Source: Chitinophaga sancti
Lineage (GTDB): Bacteria > Bacteroidota > Bacteroidia > Chitinophagales > Chitinophagaceae
Direction of reading: 5' to 3'
NCBI RefSeq assembly: GCF_034424315.1
Contig: NZ_CP139972.1
Location: forward strand, 8,357,769-8,421,768
DNA: 64,000 nucleotides
How positions within the stretch are numbered: the first letter of the stretch is position 1; each line of letters opens with the position of its first letter. Of the stretch, positions 25,628-34,622 are shown piece after piece. The translations under genes were made by a program, and so were the position numbers. Under the pieces are notes generated by a model. That model made no database searches and had not been told where the DNA came from. It saw only the letters and a program-made list of their open reading frames with translations.

Positions 25628-25727
25628 GGGTGCAATTTAAGGAAACCTTTCAAATCCCCTGGGCATTGCTGCAGGCAGATTCGGGGGGAAATAGCATTGG
25701 CTTAAATGAATACAAACGATGATGCAT

Positions 25728-25764
25728 AAAAAAGCGCCCTGCATTTGATGCAGGACGCTCTTTT
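25728..25764 (-). terminator. terminator after ndk
   Basis: CCTGCAT/ATGCAGG stem extended by GCG(C) and CGCT, with A and T tracts on both sides. Read on the minus strand it ends in a T run, 18 bp after the ndk stop. Confidence 0.85.
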
Positions 25765-25781
25765 GAAATATCTGAAATAGC

Positions 25782-26201
25782 TTAGAATTTTTCCAGACCA
25801 GAGAAGAAGAAGTCACCTTCGATCTGTGCATTTTCATCAGAGTCAGAACCGTGAACTGCGTTACGGCCGATAGACTCAGCATAAATTTTACGGATAGTAC
25901 CTTCTGCAGCATTAGCCGGGTTGGTAGCTCCGATCAGTTTGCGGAATTCTTCAACAGCGTTATCCTTTTCCAGGATAGCTGCTACGATATGACCACTGCT
26001 CATGAATTCAACCAGTTCACCATAGAAAGGTCTTTCTTTGTGTACTGCATAGAATTCACCAGCTTTCTGAGCAGACAGTCTGGTCATCTTCATCGCTACG
26101 ATGCGGAAACCAGCTTCGTTGATCTTGTTCAGGATACCACCGATATGACCGTTTTCTACGGCATCCGGCTTGATCATTGTAAAGGTTCTGTTGTTAGCCA
26201 T
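25782..26201 (-). CDS. ndk: nucleoside diphosphate kinase
   Basis: 139 residues. Transfers gamma phosphates between nucleoside triphosphates and diphosphates through a phospho-histidine; the active-site His117 is in NAVHGSDS and the substrate loop is intact (TMIKPDAV at the N-terminus, [20 protein letters not shown] near the end). The hexamer-forming family is about 140 residues long. A -7-like TACATTTG (26237-26244) precedes it and a terminator follows, so it is monocistronic. Confidence 0.97.
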   Translation of the reverse strand: MANNRTFTMIKPDAVENGHIGGILNKINEAGFRIVAMKMTRLSAQKAGEFYAVHKERPFYGELVEFMSSGHIVAAILEKDNAVEEFRKLIGATNPANAAEGTIRKIYAESIGRNAVHGSDSDENAQIEGDFFFSGLEKF

Positions 26202-26236
26202 AATATATTGAGTAACTAATTAGCGGATTTTGCGCG

Positions 26237-26244
26237 CAAATGTA
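26237..26244 (-). promoter_or_regulatory. candidate -7 box for ndk
   Basis: Reads TACATTTG on the minus strand, 35 nt before the ATG. No -33 element is seen at the ideal distance. Confidence 0.5.
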
Positions 26245-26464
26245 ACCAGAATTTAGGCAATCAGAAAAAAAAAGCGCCTGATACTCGGCAGAGGCAGAAA
26301 AAAAGAGCGGTTTCTGCTGCTAAAACAGGCATTTAGCCTGAAAATAGACCCTTCAGTAGGGAATTTTAAATCCTCCTCCCAAAAATTTTGTAATTCTGCG
26401 CTAAATAGAGAACTTCGCACTTCATTTTTCGGTAAAAACAGTTACATTATATTATTAATATAAA

Positions 26465-27469
26465 ATGAAGAGGATCGAGGAAATTAAGCCTTTGCTGGAA
26501 ACCCCTAAAAGAGTGGTCATAACGATGCATCAGAAACCGGATGCAGATGCAATGGGAAGTTCTCTGGCCCTGTACCATTATCTTAAGCAGAAAGGACACG
26601 ACGTAACTGTTATTTCACCTACCAATTTTCCGGATTTCCTGAATTGGATGCCGGGTTCACAGGACGTGCTGGATTTTGAGTCTTCGCAGGATAAGGCGAT
26701 GAAGGCATTGGAGGGAGTGGAATTGCTGTTTTGCCTGGATTTCAATGCGTTGTACAGGACCAAGAACATGGAGCCACACCTGGCTGCCCTGAATTGTTTG
26801 AAGGTACTGATTGACCATCATCTGGAGCCTCAGCCTGTGTTTGAATATGGCGTGAGTGATACTACAGCGGCTTCTACGGCATTATTAGTGTATGAGACTA
26901 TACACAAAATGGGAGAAGAACGTTATATTAACGATGCAATGGCGCAGTGCATTTATGCAGGTACCATGACAGACACCGGTTCTTTCCGTTTTGCCTCCAC
27001 ATCATCCCGTGTACATCGTATGGTGGCTGATTTGCTGGATCATGGTTTGAACCACGAGCTGATTCACCAGGCGATTTACGATAATTTCCTTGAAAACCGT
27101 CTCCGCTTTCTGGGCCATTGCCTGCTGAACCGGATGGAGGTATACTATGAGTACAACACCGCGATGATCGCTATTCCATATACTGATCTGAAGCGTTTCG
27201 ACCTGCAAACGGGCGATACTGAAGGTGTGGTCAACTTCCTGCTCTCTATCCAGGGCATAAAGATGGCGGCACTGATCATTGACCGTCACCAGGAGGTAAA
27301 GCTTTCGTTCCGTTCCAAAGGCGACTTTGACGTGAATACCTTTGCCCGTAAGTACTTTGACGGCGGCGGTCATTTCCACGCAGCCGGTGGTCATAGTGCA
27401 GATAACCTCGATGTGACCGTTCAACGTTTTGTTGACGCGATCGCTGAGAACGAAGAAGCATTACAATAA
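26465..27469 (+). CDS. nrnA: DHH/DHHA1 phosphoesterase, NrnA/pAp phosphatase type
   Basis: 334 residues. The DHH domain shows QKPDADAMGSS (about 23-33), a middle Asp in FCLDFN and the DHH triplet at about 117-119; the C-terminal DHHA1 domain carries GGGHFHAAGG. Members degrade 2-5-nt RNAs, dephosphorylate pAp, or hydrolyse pApA and cyclic-di-AMP. Which of these applies cannot be read from sequence. The diadenylate cyclase cdaA lies 1.1 kb away on the other strand. The next gene is 27 bp downstream and likely co-transcribed. Confidence 0.92.
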   Translation: MKRIEEIKPLLETPKRVVITMHQKPDADAMGSSLALYHYLKQKGHDVTVISPTNFPDFLNWMPGSQDVLDFESSQDKAMKALEGVELLFCLDFNALYRTKNMEPHLAALNCLKVLIDHHLEPQPVFEYGVSDTTAASTALLVYETIHKMGEERYINDAMAQCIYAGTMTDTGSFRFASTSSRVHRMVADLLDHGLNHELIHQAIYDNFLENRLRFLGHCLLNRMEVYYEYNTAMIAIPYTDLKRFDLQTGDTEGVVNFLLSIQGIKMAALIIDRHQEVKLSFRSKGDFDVNTFARKYFDGGGHFHAAGGHSADNLDVTVQRFVDAIAENEEALQ

Positions 27470-27496
27470 GTCATTCAATCCTACTAATACAGTCAA

Positions 27497-28381
27497 ATGA
27501 AAAAGAACAATCAGTTGTTAGTTGCAGCATTGGGCCTGCTGCTGGCCTCCTGCGGTGGCGGTGGTCACAAGAAGACTCCCGGTGGCGTAGATTATATCGT
27601 TCATAAATCAGGTAGCGGTGCACAGTTGAAAGAAGGTGATACCGTTCTGATGAACATTATCCAGAAACTGAACGATTCCACGCTGGCTACTTCCCGCGAA
27701 AGAAGCGGTGGAGCACCGGTTCCTGTACTGATCCAGAAGTCTCAGCAGAAATGGGATCTGATGGACGGTCTGGCAGCCCTGCACGAAGGTGATAGTGCTA
27801 CCTTTGCAATCCCTGTAGATTCCCTGCCTCAGCCACGTCCTCCTTTTGCTAAGAAAGGCGACAAGCTGAACGTTACTTTCGTAGTAGTAAGCAAATTCTC
27901 TTCTGTTAAGCAATTAGCTGAAGATCAGAAACTGATCAAGGATTATACTGCTAAGAACAATATCCAGGCGACTCCAACCCCTGAAGGTGTTTATGTTGCT
28001 ACCCAGGTAGCTGGTACAGGCGAACAGCCTCAGGCAGGTGATACTGTGGTAGTTAACTACACTGGTAAACTGCTGAATGGTAAAGTATTCGATTCTTCTG
28101 TTGATACGACTATCAATCCAGGCAGACCTCTGCAGCCAATCCGTTTCCCAATCGGTAAAGGTTTTGTAATTAAAGGTTGGGATGCTGGTATCGCTTCTCT
28201 GAAGAAAGGTACTAAAGCTACCCTGATCCTGCCTTCTACACTGGGTTATGGTCTGCAGCCAACTCCGATGATCCCTTCTAACTCCGTACTGGTGTTCGAT
28301 GTGGAACTGTTGGATATCAAGAAGCCAACTGCTGCTCCGGCTACACCGGCTGCACCAGGTGCTCCTGCAAAGAAGAAATAA
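27497..28381 (+). CDS. FKBP-type peptidyl-prolyl isomerase lipoprotein
   Basis: 294 residues. A lipobox signal peptide (LLLASCGGGG, Cys about 19) anchors it in the envelope. Two FKBP-like halves: the first (about 35-135) is divergent, the second (about 180-275) is well formed, with GDTVVVNYTGKLLNGKVFDSS, FPIGKGFVIKGWDAGI and TLGYG. An Ala/Pro-rich tail ends the chain. It catalyses cis-trans prolyl isomerisation, helping envelope proteins fold. It forms an apparent operon with nrnA and ends at a strong hairpin. Confidence 0.93.
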   Translation: MKKNNQLLVAALGLLLASCGGGGHKKTPGGVDYIVHKSGSGAQLKEGDTVLMNIIQKLNDSTLATSRERSGGAPVPVLIQKSQQKWDLMDGLAALHEGDSATFAIPVDSLPQPRPPFAKKGDKLNVTFVVVSKFSSVKQLAEDQKLIKDYTAKNNIQATPTPEGVYVATQVAGTGEQPQAGDTVVVNYTGKLLNGKVFDSSVDTTINPGRPLQPIRFPIGKGFVIKGWDAGIASLKKGTKATLILPSTLGYGLQPTPMIPSNSVLVFDVELLDIKKPTAAPATPAAPGAPAKKK

Positions 28382-28397
28382 TTAATTTCTTATAAAT

Positions 28398-28435
28398 AAA
28401 AGAGGCTGAACGTTTTGATGCGTTCAGCCTCTTTT
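28398..28435. terminator. bidirectional terminator
   Basis: AAAAGAGGCTGAACG (28398-28412) pairs with 28421-28435 around an 8-nt loop, A and T tracts on either side. It serves the FKBP gene and the leftward cdaA unit. Confidence 0.9.
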
Positions 28436-28452
28436 TCTGAAAAAGGTTTTCA

Positions 28453-28581
28453 TTACCGTTGGTGAATTCCCTCTTTCATGAGTGTTTTTATTTGTTTGTT
28501 GATGAATTCCCTTTTCGTGCTGTTAATAAATACCCAATTTTTGATATCTTCCTGTATCAGGTTTTCAGGTCTGTTGTGCAT
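28453..28581 (-). CDS. possible 42-residue protein after cdaA
   Basis: ATG at 28581, stop TAA at 28453, 18 bp after the cdaA stop and just before the shared terminator. The product (MHNRPENLIQEDIKNWVFIN, then a basic amphipathic C-terminal half ending KEGIHQR) is hydrophilic and helix-prone, with no signal or membrane segment. No family recognised. The position inside the folP-cdaA unit is its main support; it may also be chance. Confidence 0.4.
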   Translation of the reverse strand: MHNRPENLIQEDIKNWVFINSTKREFINKQIKTLMKEGIHQR

Positions 28582-28599
28582 CCCTTCTTCATGAATGTC

Positions 28600-29415
28600 T
28601 TATCCAGGATATCCTTCCACCAGCACTTCGTACAATTTACTCTTCAGATCCTCCAGGGATACATCCTGTGTCAGGGTTCCGTCTTCTGCGTAAGAGATGG
28701 TTCCTCTTTCTTCCGAGACTACAATCGCGAGATTATCGCTGTGCTCCGTGATCCCCACTGCTGAGCGGTGCCGGAGACCTACTTGTAAAGGAAGATTAGG
28801 GTTCTCAGAAACCGGCAGGATGACCTTAGCCGCCAGGATCTTGTTGCCCACGATGATCAGTGCCCCGTCATGCAGCGGACTTCCTTTGCAGAAAATACTT
28901 TCCAGCAGTTTTGCATTGATATTACTATCCAGTGAAATGCTGGAGGCAGTATCAAATTTTACACGATAAGAATTGGACAGCACAATCAATGCCCCTGTGG
29001 AGGTAGCTGCCATGTGGCTTACGGCAGTGACCACTTCGTCGATAATGTTCTCTTCTTCTTTGTAGCTTTTGAATTTATCTGGTAAGAAAAGTTTTGTGAA
29101 GAAACTGTCTTTGCTAAGCGGCGCTTTTTTCCCTAATACCAGCAGGAACTTACGGATTTCAGGCTGAAAGATGATAATAATAGCAATCAGACCGATATTG
29201 ATGAAGTTCTGAAGGATGAGCGTGAGAATCGGCATGTGCAGGAGTTCCACCATGAAATAGGCGAAGTAAACCATGAGCAGGCCAACGAATATATTGAATG
29301 CCAGACTGCCTTTGAGCAGGCGGTAGAGCTGTATTACCAGAAAGATGACGATCGCCAGGTCAAGTACATTCAACCAGTTGTAACGGAATCCGTTAAATTG
29401 AAACAAGTCTTCCAT
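28600..29415 (-). CDS. cdaA: diadenylate cyclase, CdaA type
   Basis: Makes the second messenger cyclic di-AMP from two ATP. 271 residues: three N-terminal transmembrane helices (about 17-33, 38-56, 60-83) and a DisA_N cyclase domain with DGA at 183-185 and RHR at 215-217, both intact. In many bacteria CdaA controls potassium and osmolyte balance or wall homeostasis. It lies 122 bp after folP, an order common in Bacteroidota. The usual partner CdaR is not adjacent. A DHH phosphoesterase gene is nearby. Confidence 0.96.
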   Translation of the reverse strand: MEDLFQFNGFRYNWLNVLDLAIVIFLVIQLYRLLKGSLAFNIFVGLLMVYFAYFMVELLHMPILTLILQNFINIGLIAIIIIFQPEIRKFLLVLGKKAPLSKDSFFTKLFLPDKFKSYKEEENIIDEVVTAVSHMAATSTGALIVLSNSYRVKFDTASSISLDSNINAKLLESIFCKGSPLHDGALIIVGNKILAAKVILPVSENPNLPLQVGLRHRSAVGITEHSDNLAIVVSEERGTISYAEDGTLTQDVSLEDLKSKLYEVLVEGYPG

Positions 29416-29537
29416 AGATTGTAAAAATAGTGAATATTAAATGGATATGGTTTAAATAGGATGTAGCACCCAGTTATGAGTGCAAACATCAATGTGGGTC
29501 AAAAAGTGGTTAATGTGCGCTTTTTGATCAGGAAATA

Positions 29538-30380
29538 TCAGAGACCTTTCATATACTGATGGATCTTTACTGCTTCCATCGCAGCCTTTACATCATGTAC
29601 CCTTAATATTTGTGCGCCGGCCTGTAAAGATAGTGTATTCAACACCGTTGTACCGTTCAGCGCGTCCGCTGGTGTAATTTCCAGCAATTTATAAATCATC
29701 GACTTTCGGGAGATGCCAATCAATAAAGGGCAATCCAATATATGAAAAGCATTCATATTTTTCAAAAGTGTATAATTGTGTGCGATGGTTTTACCAAAAC
29801 CAAAGCCAGGGTCAATAATGAGGTCTTTGATGCCTGCTGCCAGGCATTCCGCCTTTTTCTTTATGAAATAATCCAGCACTTCGCGGGTTACATCTTCATA
29901 ATGTGGCTGGTGTTGCATGCTGGCGGGTGTTCCCTGCATATGCATTGCGATATATGGAGCTTTGGTAGCTGCTGCTACGGCGATCATGCCCGGATCCATG
30001 TCGCCCGCGCTGATATCGTTGATGATGGCGGCTCCGGCAGAGATGCATTGCGCTGCTACCTTTGCATAGTAAGTGTCTACCGATATGATTACATCCGGGA
30101 AGCGCTCTACCAGTGCCGAGATGGCTGGTATCAGTCTGTCGATTTCTGTGTTTTCGCCCACGGTAAGGGAGCCGGGACGCGTGCTTTGTGCCCCGATGTC
30201 CAGTATCTGCGCGCCTGCTGCGAGGTGTTGCGCAGCTTTGTCCATGATCGCATCCAGTTGTTTGGTGCGACTATCAGCAAAAAAAGAATCATCAGTAATA
30301 TTGATGATCCCCATCACAACCGGTGTGGTTGACAGGTCCAGTAATTTGCCTTTACAGTTAATAGTACTCATAATTGCCAT
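29538..30380 (-). CDS. folP: dihydropteroate synthase
   Basis: Joins p-aminobenzoate to hydroxymethyl-dihydropterin pyrophosphate in folate synthesis; target of sulfonamides. 280 residues with both signatures: VVMGIINITDDSFF (the usual NxTPDSF has Asp in place of Pro) and LDIGAQSTRPGS; the GFGKTIAHN segment is also present. The ATG at 30380 is used here; the next one at 30371 is equally possible. First gene of the folP-cdaA unit, divergent from the DoxX-like gene. Confidence 0.95.
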   Translation of the reverse strand: MAIMSTINCKGKLLDLSTTPVVMGIINITDDSFFADSRTKQLDAIMDKAAQHLAAGAQILDIGAQSTRPGSLTVGENTEIDRLIPAISALVERFPDVIISVDTYYAKVAAQCISAGAAIINDISAGDMDPGMIAVAAATKAPYIAMHMQGTPASMQHQPHYEDVTREVLDYFIKKKAECLAAGIKDLIIDPGFGFGKTIAHNYTLLKNMNAFHILDCPLLIGISRKSMIYKLLEITPADALNGTTVLNTLSLQAGAQILRVHDVKAAMEAVKIHQYMKGL

Positions 30381-30492
30381 TCCTCCTTTCCGTTTATCCT
30401 GTTTGCGTATTATTGATTATTTTGCCATGCAAATTTAGCTATAATGTGTTGATGTGCCGGCAGGTAAACTGGCACAATAAATTAAATTATCC

Positions 30493-31593
30493 ATGAAATT
30501 TCTCCTTAACCTATTAAGAATCATTGTGGGGGTGTTGTTCATCTTCTCCGGTCTGGTCAAAGCGAATGATCCGCTGGGCCTGAGTTATAAGATGGATGAA
30601 TTTTTTGAAGTACTGCACCTGGGCTTTATGTCGCACTACTCGCTGGTGTACTCAGTGGCCATGAATGCATTTGAGATTGTATGTGGTGTAGCGATATTGA
30701 TCGGGTACAGGATGCGCTTGTTCACCTGGCTGATCTTATTGCTGATTGCGTTCTTTACGTTCCTGACAGCGTATGCGTTGTTTAGCGGTACGGTACGCGA
30801 GTGTGGCTGTTTTGGGGATTGTATTAAACTGTCTCCGGCAGAGACTTTCTGGAAGGATGTGGCTTTACTGGTGATGATCCTGGTGATCTTCTTTTATAAA
30901 GATAAGATCGGGCCTTTGTTTGGCACGAAAGCAAATGGAGCATTGATGCTGGTATCACTGATCTTCTCACTGGGTATTCAGTGGTATACGCTGGCGCATC
31001 TGCCCCTGGTGGATTGCCTTGGTTATAAGGTAGGTAATAATATTCCTGAGAAGATGAAACTGCCACCGGGTGCGCATCCGGATGTGTATGAGACGGTGTT
31101 GATCTATAAGAAAGATGGTAAGGCGAAGGAATTTACGACGGAGAACTTCCCATGGAATGATAGTACCTGGGTGTATGTAGATAGAAAAGACAAGTTGGTA
31201 AAAGAAGGGGATGGTGAACCGCCGGTGAAGGATTTTATTCTGACGGATTTTGATGGTGGTAACCAGACGGAGGCGATATTGACAGAGGCAACACCGGTGT
31301 ATTTGTTCCTGGTAAAAGATGTGAATGAAGCAGCGGATGGCTGGCAACGTAAAATGGCGGCATTACAGGCCCTCGCAAAACAGGGTAAATGTTATATTTA
31401 TGGGGTAACAGCATCTACAAAAGACCAGGTGGAACCTTTTGTGAAGAAGAACGGACTGGACTTTCAATTCCTGAATATGGACGGAACGGCTATTAAGACG
31501 GCAGGCAGGAGTAATCCTTGTTTGCTGTTGCTGGAGAAGGGTACCATCAAAGGAAAGTGGAGCTACCGTGATTTGCCATTTGCTATCGACTGA
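30493..31593 (+). CDS. BT_3928-type DoxX/MauE membrane protein with thioredoxin-like C-terminus
   Basis: 366 residues. The N-terminal part has four helices of the DoxX/MauE fold (LRIIVGVLFIFSGLVKANDP; AVAMNAFEIVCGVAILIGY) and the loop ECGCFGDC, whose cysteines resemble the MauE-type redox motif. After a further helix, the C-terminal half (about 180-366) is soluble and ends in a region resembling thioredoxin-like folds (FVKKNGLDFQFLNMDGTAIKTAGR). MauE relatives assist disulfide handling; here the role is not established. It overlaps closely with the ABC permease gene (2-bp gap). Confidence 0.85.
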   Translation: MKFLLNLLRIIVGVLFIFSGLVKANDPLGLSYKMDEFFEVLHLGFMSHYSLVYSVAMNAFEIVCGVAILIGYRMRLFTWLILLLIAFFTFLTAYALFSGTVRECGCFGDCIKLSPAETFWKDVALLVMILVIFFYKDKIGPLFGTKANGALMLVSLIFSLGIQWYTLAHLPLVDCLGYKVGNNIPEKMKLPPGAHPDVYETVLIYKKDGKAKEFTTENFPWNDSTWVYVDRKDKLVKEGDGEPPVKDFILTDFDGGNQTEAILTEATPVYLFLVKDVNEAADGWQRKMAALQALAKQGKCYIYGVTASTKDQVEPFVKKNGLDFQFLNMDGTAIKTAGRSNPCLLLLEKGTIKGKWSYRDLPFAID

Positions 31594-31595
31594 TT

Positions 31596-32648
31596 ATGCT
31601 GAGATTTCTCCTGCGAAAAATAAGTTACGGAATACTGGTGCTGCTCGGGGTAGTGGCACTGGTATTTTTTTTATTTAATGTATTGCCTGGCGACCCGGCG
31701 CGACTGACACTGGGGCAGCGGGCGGATGTGGCTTCGCTGGAGAATGTGCGGAAGGAATTGCATTTGGACAAGCCGGTGGCGGTGCAGTTTTTATTGTACC
31801 TGAATGATTTGTCTCCCATATCGGTACATTCGGGTGAGGAGGCAGAGCGTGTTTTGCATTTTGTGCCTTTGCTGCATTTGAGCGGAGATAGGTTGCTGGT
31901 GTTAAAGACACCTTATTTAAGAAGATCTTACCAGGGAAAGAAAGATGTGTGGGAGATGCTGACGGAGGCTTTGCCGGGAACATTGGTACTGGCGGTGGCA
32001 GCGATCCTGTTTGCAACGGTGGCGGGGATTGGATTAGGGATCTTATCGGCGGTAAAGAAAGATACCTGGATGGATACGGGGGCGGTGTTTGCGAGTGTGG
32101 TGGGAATTTCGGCGCCATCGTTCTTTATGGGGATTGTGCTGGCATATCTGTTCGGCTTTGTGCTGAGTGATTATACGGGTTTGCATATGACGGGGAGTTT
32201 GTTCGACTATGATGCGTTTTCGGGCTGGACCCTGACTTTGCGGAACCTGGTATTGCCGGCGGTGACATTGGGGATCCGGCCATTGGCGATTATTGTACAG
32301 TTGACAAGGGGGGCGATGCTGGATGTATTGCACCAGGATTATATCAGGACGGCATATGCGAAGGGGTTGCCGAAGTGGGCGGTGATATTCAGGCATGCTT
32401 TGCGGAATGCTTTGAACCCGGTGGTGACGGCGATTACAGGGTGGTTTGCAGAGTTGCTGGCAGGGGCGTTTTTCGTGGAGTATATATTTGGATGGAAAGG
32501 GATTGGGAAAATGACGGTAGATGCGTTGGAGAAGTTTGATTTTCCGGTGTTGATGGGGGCCGTGTTGTTTACGGCGGGGATATTTGTGGTGATTAATTTG
32601 CTGGCGGATTTGTTGTATAGTGTGATAGATCCGCGGATAAAGCTGTAA
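31596..32648 (+). CDS. ABC transporter permease, DppB/OppB family
   Basis: 350 residues with the DppB-type N-terminus (VFFLFNVLPGDPARLTLGQRA), six helices, a periplasmic insert (about 65-120) and the EAA loop DYIRTAYAKGLPKWAVIFRHALRN near the C-terminus. Such permeases pair with a DppC-like permease, two ATPases and a binding protein for dipeptides, oligopeptides or nickel. None of these partners lies in this window, so the subunit is orphaned or assembled with products from elsewhere. It lies 2 bp after the DoxX-like gene and ends at a terminator. Confidence 0.93.
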   Translation: MLRFLLRKISYGILVLLGVVALVFFLFNVLPGDPARLTLGQRADVASLENVRKELHLDKPVAVQFLLYLNDLSPISVHSGEEAERVLHFVPLLHLSGDRLLVLKTPYLRRSYQGKKDVWEMLTEALPGTLVLAVAAILFATVAGIGLGILSAVKKDTWMDTGAVFASVVGISAPSFFMGIVLAYLFGFVLSDYTGLHMTGSLFDYDAFSGWTLTLRNLVLPAVTLGIRPLAIIVQLTRGAMLDVLHQDYIRTAYAKGLPKWAVIFRHALRNALNPVVTAITGWFAELLAGAFFVEYIFGWKGIGKMTVDALEKFDFPVLMGAVLFTAGIFVVINLLADLLYSVIDPRIKL

Positions 32649-32675
32649 ATTGTTTGATTAATAGTATTGTAAATC

Positions 32676-32695
32676 AAAGCCCTATGGGCTTTTTT
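32676..32695 (+). terminator. terminator after the permease gene
   Basis: AAAGCCC (32676-32682), loop TAT, GGGCTTT, then TTTTT. Confidence 0.8.
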
Positions 32696-32734
32696 CGTTT
32701 TAGGCCGTTTTTTTTTAAAAAACTTTGAAACTTT

Positions 32735-32760
32735 TGTAACAAACCCTCACACGAGTCGTC
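32735..32760 (+). promoter_or_regulatory. ECF-type promoter before a sigma factor gene
   Basis: TGTAAC (32735-32740), 16 nt, CGTC (32757-32760). Motifs of this form are recognised by several ECF sigma factors, which often drive their own genes. The ATG of the sigma gene is at 32789. No TAnnTTTG box is seen here. Confidence 0.5.
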
Positions 32761-32788
32761 TTCCTTATATAAACGCCCTGGTTAATAT

Positions 32789-33304
32789 ATGTCTCTTGCA
32801 ATATTTGAAACACAAGTCATCCCGGTCAGGCAAAAGCTTTATCGCTTTGCTTACCACCTGCTGGGGAATGAGGAGGATGCGAGAGACATCACCCAGGATG
32901 CGATGGTGAAAGTGTGGCAGCAGAAAGAGCGGATGACGGAGCTGCAGAATATGGAGGCATGGTGTATGCGGATAGTGCGGAATCTTGCATTGGACAGGTT
33001 GAAATCTAAAAAGTATCGCAGATCGGAGGAATTGGATAAGGCGGTTGATATGGTTGTTACACAGCAGGATAATCCTCATGAGGCTGCGGCTAAGCAGGAT
33101 GTGATGAACAGTGTGCACCGGATCATGCGGGCATTGCCGGAAAAATACCGTACTATTATGCAATTGCGTGATATAGACGGTCATACTTACCAGGAGATTG
33201 CGGATATACTAGAAATAGACCTGAGTGATGTAAAGGTGAATTTACATCGTGCCCGTAAATCAGTACGTGAACAATTACAAAAACTGCAAGTGTATGGAGT
33301 ATAA
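32789..33304 (+). CDS. ECF RNA polymerase sigma factor
   Basis: 171 residues. Region 2 (FAYHLLGNEEDARDITQDAMVKVWQQKERM) and region 4 (ALPEKYRTIMQLRDIDGHTYQEIADILEIDLSDVKVNLHRARKSVREQL) are clear. Its stop overlaps the next ORF by 11 bp, so the regulator is co-translated. The upstream TGTAAC-N16-CGTC suggests self-activation. The two downstream DUF4252 genes are candidate members of the same regulon. Confidence 0.94.
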   Translation: MSLAIFETQVIPVRQKLYRFAYHLLGNEEDARDITQDAMVKVWQQKERMTELQNMEAWCMRIVRNLALDRLKSKKYRRSEELDKAVDMVVTQQDNPHEAAAKQDVMNSVHRIMRALPEKYRTIMQLRDIDGHTYQEIADILEIDLSDVKVNLHRARKSVREQLQKLQVYGV

Positions 33305-33887
33305 TGAGATCAGAGAATTACTGAGCCGGTATTGGGAAGGGGAAACTTCGCTGGAAGAAGAGGAATTGCTGCGCAGTTTTTTTGCTGGGAACAGGCAGGA
33401 GCTGCCGGCAGATTTGAGGGAGGCAGCGGCGTTGTTTGGGTATTTTGTGATGGAGGGGGAGCGGGAGATGGCTGGTTTGGAGGAGATGGAAGATTTAGAG
33501 AAGAGGGTTTTAGAGAGAGGGGTAGTGGGTGAGGGAGCATTAGAAGAGATTTCTTCTCAGGAGGGTAAAGAAAAAACGAAGAGAAATACAGTGCTCGTTT
33601 CCATGCCTCGTCCTTATCAGCACTGGATGAAATATGCGGCAGTATTGCTTTTGGGAGTAGGGCTGGCATATAGTGGTCGTCAGTTTAAGATCAAGCAGGA
33701 GCAGATGAATGATCGTGGTATGGCGGAGGCACTGAACAAAGTGGATACCTATGATGATCCGAAGGAGGCTTATGTGGCGACAAAGAAGGCGCTGGAGCTG
33801 TTGGCGAAGAACCTGAATAAGGGTACGGCGCAGGCGAAAAAGATCGCTTATTTTAACGAAGCGACGGAGATTATTAAAGCGGATTAA
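33294..33887 (+). CDS. membrane-anchored probable anti-sigma regulator
   Basis: 197 residues from ATG 33294 (MEYNEIRELLSRYWEGETSLEEEELL). The N-terminal helical region resembles the sigma-binding part of anti-sigma factors but has no zinc ligands. A single transmembrane helix sits at about 123-141 (WMKYAAVLLLGVGLAYS), then a small periplasmic helical tail. It overlaps the sigma gene, which fixes its role by context. A longer frame from 33249 is not supported. Confidence 0.75.
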   Translation: MEYNEIRELLSRYWEGETSLEEEELLRSFFAGNRQELPADLREAAALFGYFVMEGEREMAGLEEMEDLEKRVLERGVVGEGALEEISSQEGKEKTKRNTVLVSMPRPYQHWMKYAAVLLLGVGLAYSGRQFKIKQEQMNDRGMAEALNKVDTYDDPKEAYVATKKALELLAKNLNKGTAQAKKIAYFNEATEIIKAD

Positions 33888-34050
33888 AAGAGAAACGAGC
33901 AATCAGGAATAATGTAGAGCGAACTTGAACTGTCATTTTTTTAGGTTTTAATTTTTTAAGAAGTAAAAACAATTAAAACCATGAGCCAAACAAAACGTAA
34001 CAAAACACAAATCTGGCCATTCTAATTCCTTAAAATAAAATTGTAAAACA

Positions 34051-34581
34051 ATGAAACGCTTATGTTTATTGCTGTTGCTATTAACAGCAGCTACGGGCCT
34101 GTTTGCCCAACAGGTAAGTGTGATCGATCGTTTTTTTCAAAAGTATGAAAACGACCAGAGCTTTACTTTGGTCAGCGTCACACCTAAGATGTTCTCCATG
34201 TTCAGCAAATTTGATATTAATTCTGCTGAAGGAAAGAGCTTCATGACGATTGTCAAAAAGCTTAAAGGACTACGGATCCTTGTAAAAGAAAACACGAAAG
34301 ATGGGAATAAGCTGTACCAGGAAGCGGCCTCCCAGTTGACAAAGGAGTATGAGGAACTGATGACTGTACGGAGTGATGGGGAACTGGTGAAGTTCATGGT
34401 AAAAGAGAATAGTAAGGGGAATATTGCAGAGCTGATTATGCTGGTGGGGAGTAAGGACGAATTTGTAGCGATGAGTTTATTGGGGGATATTGATTTGAAC
34501 GAGATCAGCCAGATAGCTAATGATATGAATATTGGGGGGATGGATAGGCTGAAATCCCTGAATAAGAAAAGTACAATGTAA
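34051..34581 (+). CDS. DUF4252 secreted protein, copy 1
   Basis: 176 residues with a signal peptide (MKRLCLLLLLLTAATGLFAQ) and the DUF4252 pattern (FFQKYENDQSFTLVSVTPKMFSMF; EELMTVRSDGELVKFMVKE; ELIMLVGSKDEFVAMSLLGDIDLNEIS). The function is unknown. The gene follows the sigma / regulator pair and is paired with a diverged paralogue. 163 bp separate it from the regulator gene. Confidence 0.85.
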   Translation: MKRLCLLLLLLTAATGLFAQQVSVIDRFFQKYENDQSFTLVSVTPKMFSMFSKFDINSAEGKSFMTIVKKLKGLRILVKENTKDGNKLYQEAASQLTKEYEELMTVRSDGELVKFMVKENSKGNIAELIMLVGSKDEFVAMSLLGDIDLNEISQIANDMNIGGMDRLKSLNKKSTM

Positions 34582-34622
34582 AGAACCACAGGTTTTAAAT
34601 TGATTTAAATTAAACAAGCCTT

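Noticed and set aside
25637..25912. 91-codon minus-strand frame overlapping the 3' end of ndk
   Set aside because: Overlaps ndk and its terminator in another frame; no similarity to a known family.
33981..34025. 14-codon frame MSQTKRNKTQIWPF between the regulator and first DUF4252 genes
   Set aside because: Too short to support from sequence alone, although it sits in an A-rich start-like context; conservation would be needed.
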